A stretch of DNA of 6,877 bases from Dehalococcoidia bacterium UBA7891. GTDB taxonomy: Bacteria > Chloroflexota > Dehalococcoidia > Lucifugimonadales > UBA826. The stretch lies in the NCBI GenBank assembly GCA_002500485.1, contig DLRJ01000039.1, positions 1 to 6,877 of the forward strand, written 5' to 3'. The notes below the pieces were generated by a model. That model was not told the DNA's origin. It saw nothing but the letters and a program-made list of their open reading frames with translations, and did no database searches. Numbering within the stretch: the stretch's first letter is position 1; every line of letters starts with the position of its first letter. This document shows positions 1 through 6,586 of this stretch, in pieces. A program made the position numbers and the translations under genes.

Positions 1-389
1 GAGAAGGAGCACAAAGGCTCATAGAGGTCACTGTTGAAGGGGCCCATACAATAGAAGATGCGCGCAAAGCCGCTAGGGAAATTGCATCCTCTTCTCTGGT
101 GAAGGCGATGGTACACGGGAAAGATCCCAACTGGGGACGATTGGTAATGGCTCTAGGGAAAAGCTCAATTCAGCTCGAGGAACAAAAAATAGATATTTTC
201 ATAAGTGATATCCATATTGTTCATAACGGCATCGCAATACCCTATCTGAAAGATGCGGTTGTAAGTGCAATGAATTCTGACCAAGTGGATTTCAGGATAG
301 ATCTCAATGTAGGAAATTCGACAGCAACCGGTTGGGGATGTGATCTTACTGAAGAATATGTAATTTTTAATTCTGCATATAGCACCTGA
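1..389 (+). CDS. argJ: Bifunctional ornithine acetyltransferase / N-acetylglutamate synthase, C-terminal part (5' end outside window)
   Basis: ArgJ transfers the acetyl group from N-acetylornithine to glutamate, giving ornithine and N-acetylglutamate in the cyclic arginine pathway. In many members it can also use acetyl-CoA. It is cytoplasmic. The reading frame is open from position 3 with 128 visible codons, ending in TGA at 387-389. The fragment begins with EGAQRLIEVTVEGA, matching the family's GEGATK-like segment; its first Glu probably corresponds to a conserved active-site Glu. It continues with LVKAMVHGKDPNWGRLVMALG, which contains the hallmark DPNWGR (fragment residues 41-46), then GWGCDLTEEYV, and ends NSAYST with the conserved terminal Asn and Thr. 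Family proteins are about 400 residues and autocleave at a central Thr, so this is the C-terminal part of the beta chain; the cleavage site lies upstream and cannot be checked. An internal GTG at 99 is not the start, because family sequence extends upstream of it. argB follows after 10 bases. Confidence 0.95.
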   Translation, partial: EGAQRLIEVTVEGAHTIEDARKAAREIASSSLVKAMVHGKDPNWGRLVMALGKSSIQLEEQKIDIFISDIHIVHNGIAIPYLKDAVVSAMNSDQVDFRIDLNVGNSTATGWGCDLTEEYVIFNSAYST

Positions 390-399
390 TGGTTTAAAA

Positions 400-1290
400 A
401 TGTTTAGCGAAATAAATCACTCTGAATCCGATGACCGTTTGGAAAGACCACAAAGCATGAAAAGCAACGATGAGTGTGTGGATCAACGACCAAGTGCCAG
501 TGATGTCCCGATTAATCAACAATCACTGACTGTCATCAAGATTGGTGGAAGTACTCTGGGTAGTCATGACACTACCCTGATGGATTTAGTGGAATTACAA
601 AAAGAGGGGGAGAAATTCGTTGTAATTCACGGGGGAGGTAAGACAATATCGGAGTGGATGGAAAAGCAAGGTGTTAGGCCTAAATTTGTCAATGGATTGA
701 GGGTCACAGACTCACAGAGCCTTGATATTGTTGTTGCAGTTCTTACTGGAGTTATAAATAAATCTCTTGTCGCCTCTATAAACGCATTGGGAGGAAGAGC
801 GATTGGTATTTCCGGCGCCGATGGTAATATGGTAAGCGCAGAAATTGCTGATCCTGAGTTAGGTTACGTCGGTAAGATTAGGTCTGTTGATACGGCTCCT
901 ATAGAGGCAATATTGGAAGGTGGCTATATTCCGGTAATAGCTCCTGTAGGGATTCACTCAGGTTCCGGTCACCAGGGCAAATTATTGAATATAAATGCTG
1001 ATACTGTGGCGGGGTATGTGTCTTCTTCTATTAATGCAAATCGGATGGTATTTCTAACCGATGTGGAAGGAGTTTTAGACTCTTCCAAACGTTTGATTTC
1101 TCGTATGACAAAACGTCAGGCTGATTCCTTGGTTGCATCTCATGTGATTGATGGTGGAATGATTCCTAAAATGGAAGCCTGTATTGAAGCTCTTTTAGGT
1201 GGAGCAATTTCGCAAATCATTGATGGCCGCGCCCCAGGGGCTTTAAAAGATGTAATTTCCGGTCACAATTTAGGTACTCGAATAGGCTAA
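400..1290 (+). CDS. argB: Acetylglutamate kinase
   Basis: ArgB phosphorylates N-acetylglutamate with ATP, the second step of ornithine synthesis. It belongs to the amino-acid kinase fold and is cytoplasmic. The kinase domain starts near residue 43. Visible motifs are TVIKIGGSTLG with the phosphate-binding Lys47, the glycine loop HGGGK (77-81), GLRVTD with substrate-binding Arg101, NINAD with Asn197 and Asp201, FLTDVEGVLD (218-227), GGMIPKMEA with Lys257, and IIDGRAPGAL (273-282). All expected catalytic residues are present. At 296 residues it is about 40 longer than the short E. coli type because of a polar N-terminal extension (residues 1-42). The extension does not resemble the IRRF-type helix of arginine-inhibited hexameric enzymes. 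The start is uncertain: ATG 400 has no visible Shine-Dalgarno, and in-frame alternatives are ATG 457 (Met20) and GTG 478. A frame-1 stop at 361-363 rules out a much longer protein. The stop is 13 bases before the next gene. Confidence 0.96.
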   Translation: MFSEINHSESDDRLERPQSMKSNDECVDQRPSASDVPINQQSLTVIKIGGSTLGSHDTTLMDLVELQKEGEKFVVIHGGGKTISEWMEKQGVRPKFVNGLRVTDSQSLDIVVAVLTGVINKSLVASINALGGRAIGISGADGNMVSAEIADPELGYVGKIRSVDTAPIEAILEGGYIPVIAPVGIHSGSGHQGKLLNINADTVAGYVSSSINANRMVFLTDVEGVLDSSKRLISRMTKRQADSLVASHVIDGGMIPKMEACIEALLGGAISQIIDGRAPGALKDVISGHNLGTRIG

Positions 1291-1291
1291 T

Positions 1292-1296
1292 AAAGG
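1292..1296 (+). promoter_or_regulatory. Ribosome binding site of the UPF0182 gene
   Basis: AAAGG lies 7 bases upstream of ATG 1304, directly after the argB stop codon. It supports the chosen start and suggests translation from a transcript shared with argB. Confidence 0.65.
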
Positions 1297-1303
1297 TTAT
1301 AAC

Positions 1304-4093
1304 ATGGCAAGTGCCCCCTTCCCCTCATTTGATTTCGATCCGTCTTCAATTAAAGAAAAACTTGGAAGCCGGATAAAATGGATAGTGTTAGCATCTATTC
1401 TTATCCCTATTTTTGTTCTGTCATGGATTGCTAAGGGGATTTTCACAGATTACCTTTGGTATTCGAATATGGGCTTTGAAGATGTTTTCATTACAATTCT
1501 AATGACCAAAGTCGTATTATTTCTCATAGGTTTTGTGTTTGTCTTAGCATTAGTTTCAGCAAATCTTTTCTATGTGAACAGAAAAACAGCAGGACCATTA
1601 GACGCGCCTCTTTCAGAGAATTTAATTGATATTGTTAGGAAATTGTTGCTTGTAGTATGTGTGTTGGTATCTGTTGTATTAGCAGTAATACTAGGATCCG
1701 TGATTGCCTCCAAATGGGAACTTTTCCTCCGATTTAGCAACGCGGCTGGATTTGGGATTAAAGATCCCTTACACGGTAATGATCTTTCTTTATATGTTTT
1801 TGAATTACCCATTTATGCCTTTCTACAAGGTTGGCTTCTAGTTTGTGTAGGAGCCACTATTGTGGCAACGACTGCATTGGCTTTTTTGAATTTTACCCTT
1901 AGGGGCACCGCTTTTTCCTTAACCACACCACTTCGTAATCACCTACTTGTTTTAGGTGCACTAGCTATTTTGATCCTTTCCGCTGGATATTGGATTGACA
2001 GGTTGGAACTCGTTAGATCCGAGCACGGTATTATTTATGGGGCGGCATACGCAGATGTTTACTCACGGCTACCTGCCTATTTGGTTTTAAGCATAGCTGG
2101 TATTCTCGTTTCTATACTTATGCTGGTGGGATCCTTTATGGGTAAAATTAAATTATCCTTGGCTCCTGTAGGTATTTGGGTGATCTTGATAATTGGGCTT
2201 GGAACAGTCTGGCCCTCTGTTGTTCAGCAATTTTCAGTTGACCCTGACGAGTTTGTTAAGGAAACAAAATACATCGAGCGCAATATAGAATTCACTAAGC
2301 TTGGGTTTGGTCTGGAAGAGGTAGAGGAGACTTTCTATGAGGCAGAAGGAGAGATAACTGCCGAGTTAATAGAAGAAAATATTCCTACCGTTGAAAACAT
2401 ACGACTCTGGGATTACAAACCATTGACAAATGTTTACAAACAAATTCAATTGATTCGACCTTATTACGATTTTAAAGACGCTGACGTTGATAGGTACACC
2501 ATAAATGGTGAATACCGACAAGTACTGTTGGCAGCAAGAGAAGTTGCCCCAGAAAAATTAAAAGAAGAAGCTCAAACCTGGGTCAACCAAAAATTGTTTT
2601 ACACCCATGGTATTGGTATTGCCATGAGCCCAGCCACAGAATTTACCCCGGAAGGCAGGCCCATTTTTTTTGCTAAAGATATTCCAGCTAATGGTGAAAT
2701 CCCTATTTCATCTTCAGAGCAAGGTGCTTCCCCTGAAATAATGGTCAAGAATCCAAGAATTTATTACGGTGAAAACACAAAAGACTACGTGATTGTTGAT
2801 ACGAATACGCAAGAACTGGATTACCAGACCGGAGAAGGAGACTTAATAGTAAGAAGTTATGAAGGGTCGGGAGGGATCTCGCTCGGTTCTTACTTTAGGA
2901 AGCTACTCTATGCCTGGCAAATGAGGGATATAAATATCCTGATCAGTAATCAATTAAATGAAGATAGTAAGATCCAATACCGGCGTTCAATTGAAGAAAG
3001 AGTCTCTACTCTGGCGCCATTTCTAAAACTGGATAAAGATCCTTATATAGTGGCGGCTAATGATCAGTTGTTCTGGATCCAAGATGCCTATACTACATCC
3101 GATAAATTTCCTTACTCGCAGCCAACGGATGAAGACGATACTAGCTTAGGTCACTACAACTACATAAGGAATAGTATCAAGATAGTCATGAATGCATATA
3201 CAGGGGATGTAGCGTTTTATATCTGGGACACGACGGATCCCATTGCCCTTACCTATCAAAAAATGTTTCCTACCCTATTTTCAGATCGCGATTCAATGCC
3301 TTCGGATTTGGTTTCACACGTAAGGTATCCACAAGGACTCTTTGCCATCCAAGCTGAAAAATATATTAAATATCACATGGAAAAGCCACAACATTTTTAT
3401 GGGAATGAAGACTTATGGGCTTTCCCACAAGAAAAATTTGGGCAACAGGAAGGATTGCAACCGTTGGAGCCATACTACGTGATCATGCGGCTTCCAGGGG
3501 AGACAAAAGAAGAATTTGTTCAATTGATTCCATATACTCCTGATGGAAGACCTAATATGGTTGGTTGGCTGGCCGCAAGAAGTGATACCACTGAATATGG
3601 CAAATTAATAGCCTTCAACTTTCCTAAGGATCGCCAAGTCGATGGACCTGAACAAGTGGAAGCTAGAATAGATAATGATCAAGACATCTCTGCTTGGTTT
3701 ACGCTTAGATGTACTGAAGGGTCTACATGTATAAGAGGTAACCTGCTAGTTATTCCAATCGGGAATAGTATCCTTTATGCTGAGCCCATATATATTCAAG
3801 CAGAAGGGGTTAGCTTTCCAGAACTTAAGAAAGTTATTTTGTCTACAGCAGACAAGGTCGTTATGGGAGACTCACTGAACGATGCCTTGTATCAAATCAC
3901 TGGTACGAAAGACACTATTGCGATGCCTCAAGGAGATGTAAAAAAGGAAACAATGTCTACACCTGCAAATTTAGAGGGTGAGGGAAATAGTAAGTTAAAT
4001 GAAATCAGAAATTCTATTGAAAATCTGAAAGCTGAGTTAGATACGATTGAATCTTTGTTTGAAAACTTGGAAGAGGTAATAAAAGGAGATTGA
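1304..4093 (+). CDS. UPF0182 family multi-spanning membrane protein with large extracytoplasmic domain
   Basis: The function of this family (Pfam PF03699 as I recall) is unknown, and none is assigned here. Seven hydrophobic helices are visible at about residues 24-43, 61-90, 112-136, 168-195, 212-230, 258-280 and 286-306. About 620 mostly soluble residues follow, probably outside the membrane. Family-style motifs are DYLWYSNMGFEDVF (49-62), DPLHGNDLSLYVFELP (154-169), KYIERNIEFT (322-331), and downstream ENIRLWDYKPL, DVDRYTINGEYRQVLLAARE, FYTHGIGIAMSP, RIYYGE, APFLKLDKDPYIVA, NYIRNSIKIVMNAYTG, YHMEKPQHFYGNEDLW and GNLLVIPIGNSILYAEPIY. At 929 residues the length is normal for the family. The last 33 residues (897-929) are charged with heptad-like leucines and isoleucines, suggesting a coiled coil. 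There is no cleavable signal peptide; the first helix probably acts as an anchor. It lies 13 bases after argB and 1 base before argD, so co-transcription is very likely. Its relation to arginine synthesis is unknown. Confidence 0.93.
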   Translation: MASAPFPSFDFDPSSIKEKLGSRIKWIVLASILIPIFVLSWIAKGIFTDYLWYSNMGFEDVFITILMTKVVLFLIGFVFVLALVSANLFYVNRKTAGPLDAPLSENLIDIVRKLLLVVCVLVSVVLAVILGSVIASKWELFLRFSNAAGFGIKDPLHGNDLSLYVFELPIYAFLQGWLLVCVGATIVATTALAFLNFTLRGTAFSLTTPLRNHLLVLGALAILILSAGYWIDRLELVRSEHGIIYGAAYADVYSRLPAYLVLSIAGILVSILMLVGSFMGKIKLSLAPVGIWVILIIGLGTVWPSVVQQFSVDPDEFVKETKYIERNIEFTKLGFGLEEVEETFYEAEGEITAELIEENIPTVENIRLWDYKPLTNVYKQIQLIRPYYDFKDADVDRYTINGEYRQVLLAAREVAPEKLKEEAQTWVNQKLFYTHGIGIAMSPATEFTPEGRPIFFAKDIPANGEIPISSSEQGASPEIMVKNPRIYYGENTKDYVIVDTNTQELDYQTGEGDLIVRSYEGSGGISLGSYFRKLLYAWQMRDINILISNQLNEDSKIQYRRSIEERVSTLAPFLKLDKDPYIVAANDQLFWIQDAYTTSDKFPYSQPTDEDDTSLGHYNYIRNSIKIVMNAYTGDVAFYIWDTTDPIALTYQKMFPTLFSDRDSMPSDLVSHVRYPQGLFAIQAEKYIKYHMEKPQHFYGNEDLWAFPQEKFGQQEGLQPLEPYYVIMRLPGETKEEFVQLIPYTPDGRPNMVGWLAARSDTTEYGKLIAFNFPKDRQVDGPEQVEARIDNDQDISAWFTLRCTEGSTCIRGNLLVIPIGNSILYAEPIYIQAEGVSFPELKKVILSTADKVVMGDSLNDALYQITGTKDTIAMPQGDVKKETMSTPANLEGEGNSKLNEIRNSIENLKAELDTIESLFENLEEVIKGD
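4083..4088 (+). promoter_or_regulatory. Ribosome binding site of argD, inside the UPF0182 coding end
   Basis: AAGGAG is a near-perfect Shine-Dalgarno 6 bases before ATG 4095. It overlaps the last codons of the preceding gene, whose TGA stop (4091-4093) is separated from the ATG by one base. This arrangement favours translational coupling and fixes the argD start. Confidence 0.85.
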
Positions 4094-4094
4094 T

Positions 4095-5291
4095 ATGACT
4101 AGCACTGCCGAATGGAAAGAACTCGAAAGTAAATACTATATGTTTCTTGTTAGGCGTCAGCCTATGGTACTTGAAAGAGGAGAGGGTGCGAGAGTATGGG
4201 ATGTCGATGGAAAAGAATACTTGGATTTCACATCTGGGTGGGCTGTCAATAATGCAGGGCATTCAAACCCAGTTATTGCCGAAGCAATAGCTGAACAAGC
4301 AAAAACCTTGGTTCAGACTTCAAATCAGTTTTATACCATTCCTCAGTTAAAATTAGCTGAAATTTTGGTTGAAAATAGCTGCCTAGACAAGATATTTATC
4401 TGCAACAGTGGAGCAGAGGCTAACGAAGGTGCAATCAAATTAGCAAAAAAATATGGGAAAAAACATAAAGACGGGGCTTATCACATAATAACGGCTCTTA
4501 ATTCATTTCATGGTCGCACCATGATGAATGTCTCTGCCACGGGTCAGCCTCATTACCAAGAGCTTTTCCAGCCCATACCTACCGGGTTTTCACATGTCCC
4601 ATATGATGATTTAGATGCAGTAAAAGAGGCTACAACAGACAACACTGTCGCCGTGATGATCGAGCCCGTTCAAGGAGAAGGAGGGGTAAACGTTCCTTCT
4701 GTCGAATATTTGAAGGGAGTAAGAGACTGGTGCGATCAAAATGGAATGCTGCTGATTTTTGACGAAGTGCAGACCGGATTGGGGAGATTAGGTACCTTGT
4801 TCGGATACCAAAGTTTTGGCGTTGAACCCGACATCATTACTCTTGCAAAAGGCCTAGGCGGCGGGGTTCCAATTGGAGCATTTTTGGCTAAGGATTCTGC
4901 ATGTGCTTTTGATCCGGGTGATCATGGTTCCACTTTTGGAGGTAACCCATTGACTTGTGCTGCAGCGCATGCTTCAACAAAATATATCATCGATAACGAG
5001 ATACCCGAGAACGCGGCAAAAATGGGTGAATATCTTGGGGAAGGACTCAGGAAGATACAATCGAATAACGAATTTATAACAGACGTTAGAGGAATGGGCC
5101 TGATTTGGGCGGTTGAATTTGATTCCGATATTACCCCCGACGTTATTGCCTCAAGTAATGAAGCTGGTCTTTTAATGAACCCTATGAGGCCAAATGCGAT
5201 TCGACTTATGCCTGTTTTGACTATAACTAAAGAAGAAATAGACGAAGCCTTGTCCAGATTGGAAGCCGGCCTGTCCAATGCTTCGAAATAA
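4095..5291 (+). CDS. argD: Acetylornithine aminotransferase (class III PLP aminotransferase)
   Basis: ArgD transfers an amino group from glutamate to N-acetylglutamate 5-semialdehyde, giving N-acetylornithine. It is a cytoplasmic PLP enzyme. At 398 residues it has normal family length. Motifs in order are VWDVDGKEYLDFTSGWAVNNAGH (34-56), the cofactor phosphate loop NSGAEANEGAIKLA (104-117), FHGRT (138-142), EPVQGEGGV (190-198), IFDEVQTGLGR (221-231) with Asp223 contacting the pyridine nitrogen, ITLAKGLGGGVPIGA (248-262) with Schiff-base Lys252, HGSTFGGNPL (277-286) and NAIRLMPVL (367-375) with the substrate-carboxylate Arg370. No key residue is missing. Class III enzymes of this type also include succinylornithine, ornithine and 4-aminobutyrate aminotransferases. 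The length, the motif style and the position between argJ-argB and argG make ArgD the best call; sequence alone does not exclude broader specificity. It ends 11 bases before argG. Confidence 0.93.
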   Translation: MTSTAEWKELESKYYMFLVRRQPMVLERGEGARVWDVDGKEYLDFTSGWAVNNAGHSNPVIAEAIAEQAKTLVQTSNQFYTIPQLKLAEILVENSCLDKIFICNSGAEANEGAIKLAKKYGKKHKDGAYHIITALNSFHGRTMMNVSATGQPHYQELFQPIPTGFSHVPYDDLDAVKEATTDNTVAVMIEPVQGEGGVNVPSVEYLKGVRDWCDQNGMLLIFDEVQTGLGRLGTLFGYQSFGVEPDIITLAKGLGGGVPIGAFLAKDSACAFDPGDHGSTFGGNPLTCAAAHASTKYIIDNEIPENAAKMGEYLGEGLRKIQSNNEFITDVRGMGLIWAVEFDSDITPDVIASSNEAGLLMNPMRPNAIRLMPVLTITKEEIDEALSRLEAGLSNASK

Positions 5292-5293
5292 AC

Positions 5294-5297
5294 GAGG
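5294..5297 (+). promoter_or_regulatory. Ribosome binding site of argG
   Basis: GAGG lies 5 bases before GTG 5303 in the 11-base gap after the argD stop. It supports the GTG start, since no ATG or other start lies close to the conserved N-terminus of the protein. Confidence 0.55.
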
Positions 5298-5302
5298 CTG
5301 AG

Positions 5303-6562
5303 GTGAATTGGAAGGAGATATACGATAGAGGGTCCTCGGTGTTTGGGGGCGCTGTTTCCGGTGGCCTGGACAGTTGTACTGTCACACACTGGCTGCATCA
5401 AAATGGCGTTAACGTTCACTGTTTTACAGTGGATTTAGGCCAGCCTGATGAGGAAAATTTGCAGGCTGTCGCAAACAGGATGATGGCTTGTGGAGCTTCT
5501 GAGGCTACTATAGTGCCTGGGAAAGAGATGCTTGCCGAAGCAGGCCTAAAGGTACTGCAGGCACAGGCCAGGTATGAAGGAGGCTATTGGAATACTACCG
5601 GAATTGCCCGTCCTATTACTGTTAAGGCTATTCTGCGAAAGCTTCAAGACCATGATATAAATGTCCTTTTTCATGGAGCCACTGGCCGGGGCAACGACCA
5701 GGTCCGGTTCCAACTGGCCAGTAACATGCTACAACCTGAAATGGAGGTATACGCTCCGTGGAGAGATCAAGAATTCCTTAATAAATTTCCGGGACGACAG
5801 CAAATGATTGATTACTGTGAGCTGAACAAATTGCCGATAAGGCCAGCTCGAGAATCCCGCTATTCTACGGACGCTAATTTCTTAGGTTTGACTCATGAGG
5901 CTGGTGACCTTGAAGACGTTGCAATTAGCCCTGATTTTGTGGAACCTGGTATGGGGGTTTGGCCTTGGGATGCCCCGGACAGACCAGAATACGTGACCAT
6001 TGATTGGAAGGAAGGGGTTCCTACAGCCTTGAACGGATCACGGCTGGATTTAATAGAAATGTTTCAAGAAGCCAATTCCATCGCGGGTAGAAATGGGGTG
6101 GGCATTGGCACTCATGTGATAGAAAACAGATTTGTGGGGATTAAATCTAGAGGCATATATGAATCCCCTGGTATGGAATTACTTGGGCAAAGTTGGGAAT
6201 ATCTTTTGCAGTTCGTTTTAGATAGGAGAGCTAGGGATTTTTACACAAATTTATCTAATTTAATTAGTACTCAAATATATCAAGGTTACTGGCTGGATTC
6301 TGCAACCTCCTCAGCCTTGGCAGCCCTTTCTCCTTTGGCTTCTATGGTTACAGGTAGCATTCAAATCAAATTGTACAAAGGCAATATATTCTTTGATTCT
6401 GTCGATGACTCAATAGAAAAGATACCATTCTCCTTATACACAGATGATGGCTCTATGGAAGCTATGGGGGGTTATGATCACAAGGATGCGGAAGGTTTCT
6501 TGAACGTGTTGGGCGTTTCCGCTAAAAACGTAGGTAACAGGCAATATAGAGACTCGATTTAA
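5303..6562 (+). CDS. argG: Argininosuccinate synthase, divergent form
   Basis: ArgG condenses citrulline and aspartate using ATP, releasing AMP and pyrophosphate; it is the penultimate step to arginine. The cytoplasmic enzyme has an N-terminal nucleotide-binding domain and a C-terminal synthase domain. Motifs are the PP-loop AVSGGLDSCT (17-26), VDLGQPDEENL (43-53), YWNTTGIARPIT (95-106), HGATGRGNDQVRF (124-136), APWRD (151-155), YSTDANFLGLTHEAGDLE (187-204), ENRFVGIKSRGIYESPGM (274-291), IQIKLYKGNI (353-362) and GYDHKDAEGF (390-399). The PP-loop reads SGGLDS where most members have SGGLDT; the two are functionally similar in PP-loop ATPases. At 419 residues it sits between type 1 (about 400) and E. 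coli-like type 2 (about 447), and it carries motifs typical of each. The GTG start places the PP-loop at residues 19-24, as expected. It follows argD by 11 bases; the next gene starts about 24 bases later with no terminator between. Confidence 0.95.
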   Translation: MNWKEIYDRGSSVFGGAVSGGLDSCTVTHWLHQNGVNVHCFTVDLGQPDEENLQAVANRMMACGASEATIVPGKEMLAEAGLKVLQAQARYEGGYWNTTGIARPITVKAILRKLQDHDINVLFHGATGRGNDQVRFQLASNMLQPEMEVYAPWRDQEFLNKFPGRQQMIDYCELNKLPIRPARESRYSTDANFLGLTHEAGDLEDVAISPDFVEPGMGVWPWDAPDRPEYVTIDWKEGVPTALNGSRLDLIEMFQEANSIAGRNGVGIGTHVIENRFVGIKSRGIYESPGMELLGQSWEYLLQFVLDRRARDFYTNLSNLISTQIYQGYWLDSATSSALAALSPLASMVTGSIQIKLYKGNIFFDSVDDSIEKIPFSLYTDDGSMEAMGGYDHKDAEGFLNVLGVSAKNVGNRQYRDSI

Positions 6563-6567
6563 CTAGA

Positions 6568-6581
6568 GTTAGGAGTTAGGA
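6568..6581 (+). repeat. Tandem 7-base repeat carrying two Shine-Dalgarno cores
   Basis: GTTAGGA occurs twice back to back in the gap between argG and the acyl-CoA dehydrogenase. Each copy holds an AGGA core, at 6571-6574 and 6578-6581. The first extends to AGGAG and sits 8 bases before TTG 6584; the second sits 5 bases before GTG 6587. Either could load ribosomes, so the repeat probably forms the ribosome binding region of the downstream gene. Two copies of seven bases may also be chance. Confidence 0.5.
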
Positions 6582-6586
6582 AATTG

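Noticed and set aside
99..389. A short 96-residue gene starting at GTG 99
   Set aside because: The same frame is open upstream to the window edge and already encodes conserved ArgJ sequence (EGAQRLIEVTVEGA), so this is the tail of a longer gene.
390..399. Promoter, ArgR operator or attenuator ahead of argB
   Set aside because: The gap is ten bases long and A/T-rich with no room for an operator or leader. Regulation probably acts upstream of the window.
1570..1812. Antisense open frame of 80 codons inside the UPF0182 gene
   Set aside because: It lies opposite conserved membrane helices, has no recognisable domain, and the + strand frame is clearly the real gene.
4014..4262. Antisense open frame of 82 codons over the UPF0182-argD junction
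   Set aside because: It covers the coiled-coil tail and argD N-terminus on the other strand, with no family resemblance.
4095..5291. A catabolic 4-aminobutyrate or succinylornithine aminotransferase instead of ArgD
   Set aside because: Motifs are shared across class III enzymes, but the 398-residue length and the arg gene context favour ArgD; nothing in the sequence points to a catabolic operon.
4922..5419. Antisense open frame of 165 codons across the argD-argG junction
   Set aside because: It lies opposite two strongly conserved enzymes, its translation matches no family I recognise, and its ends cross both genes. It is best explained as a shadow of the coding strand.
6563..6586. Terminator between argG and the acyl-CoA dehydrogenase
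   Set aside because: I see no GC-rich inverted repeat followed by a T-run in this gap; only the short direct repeat is present.
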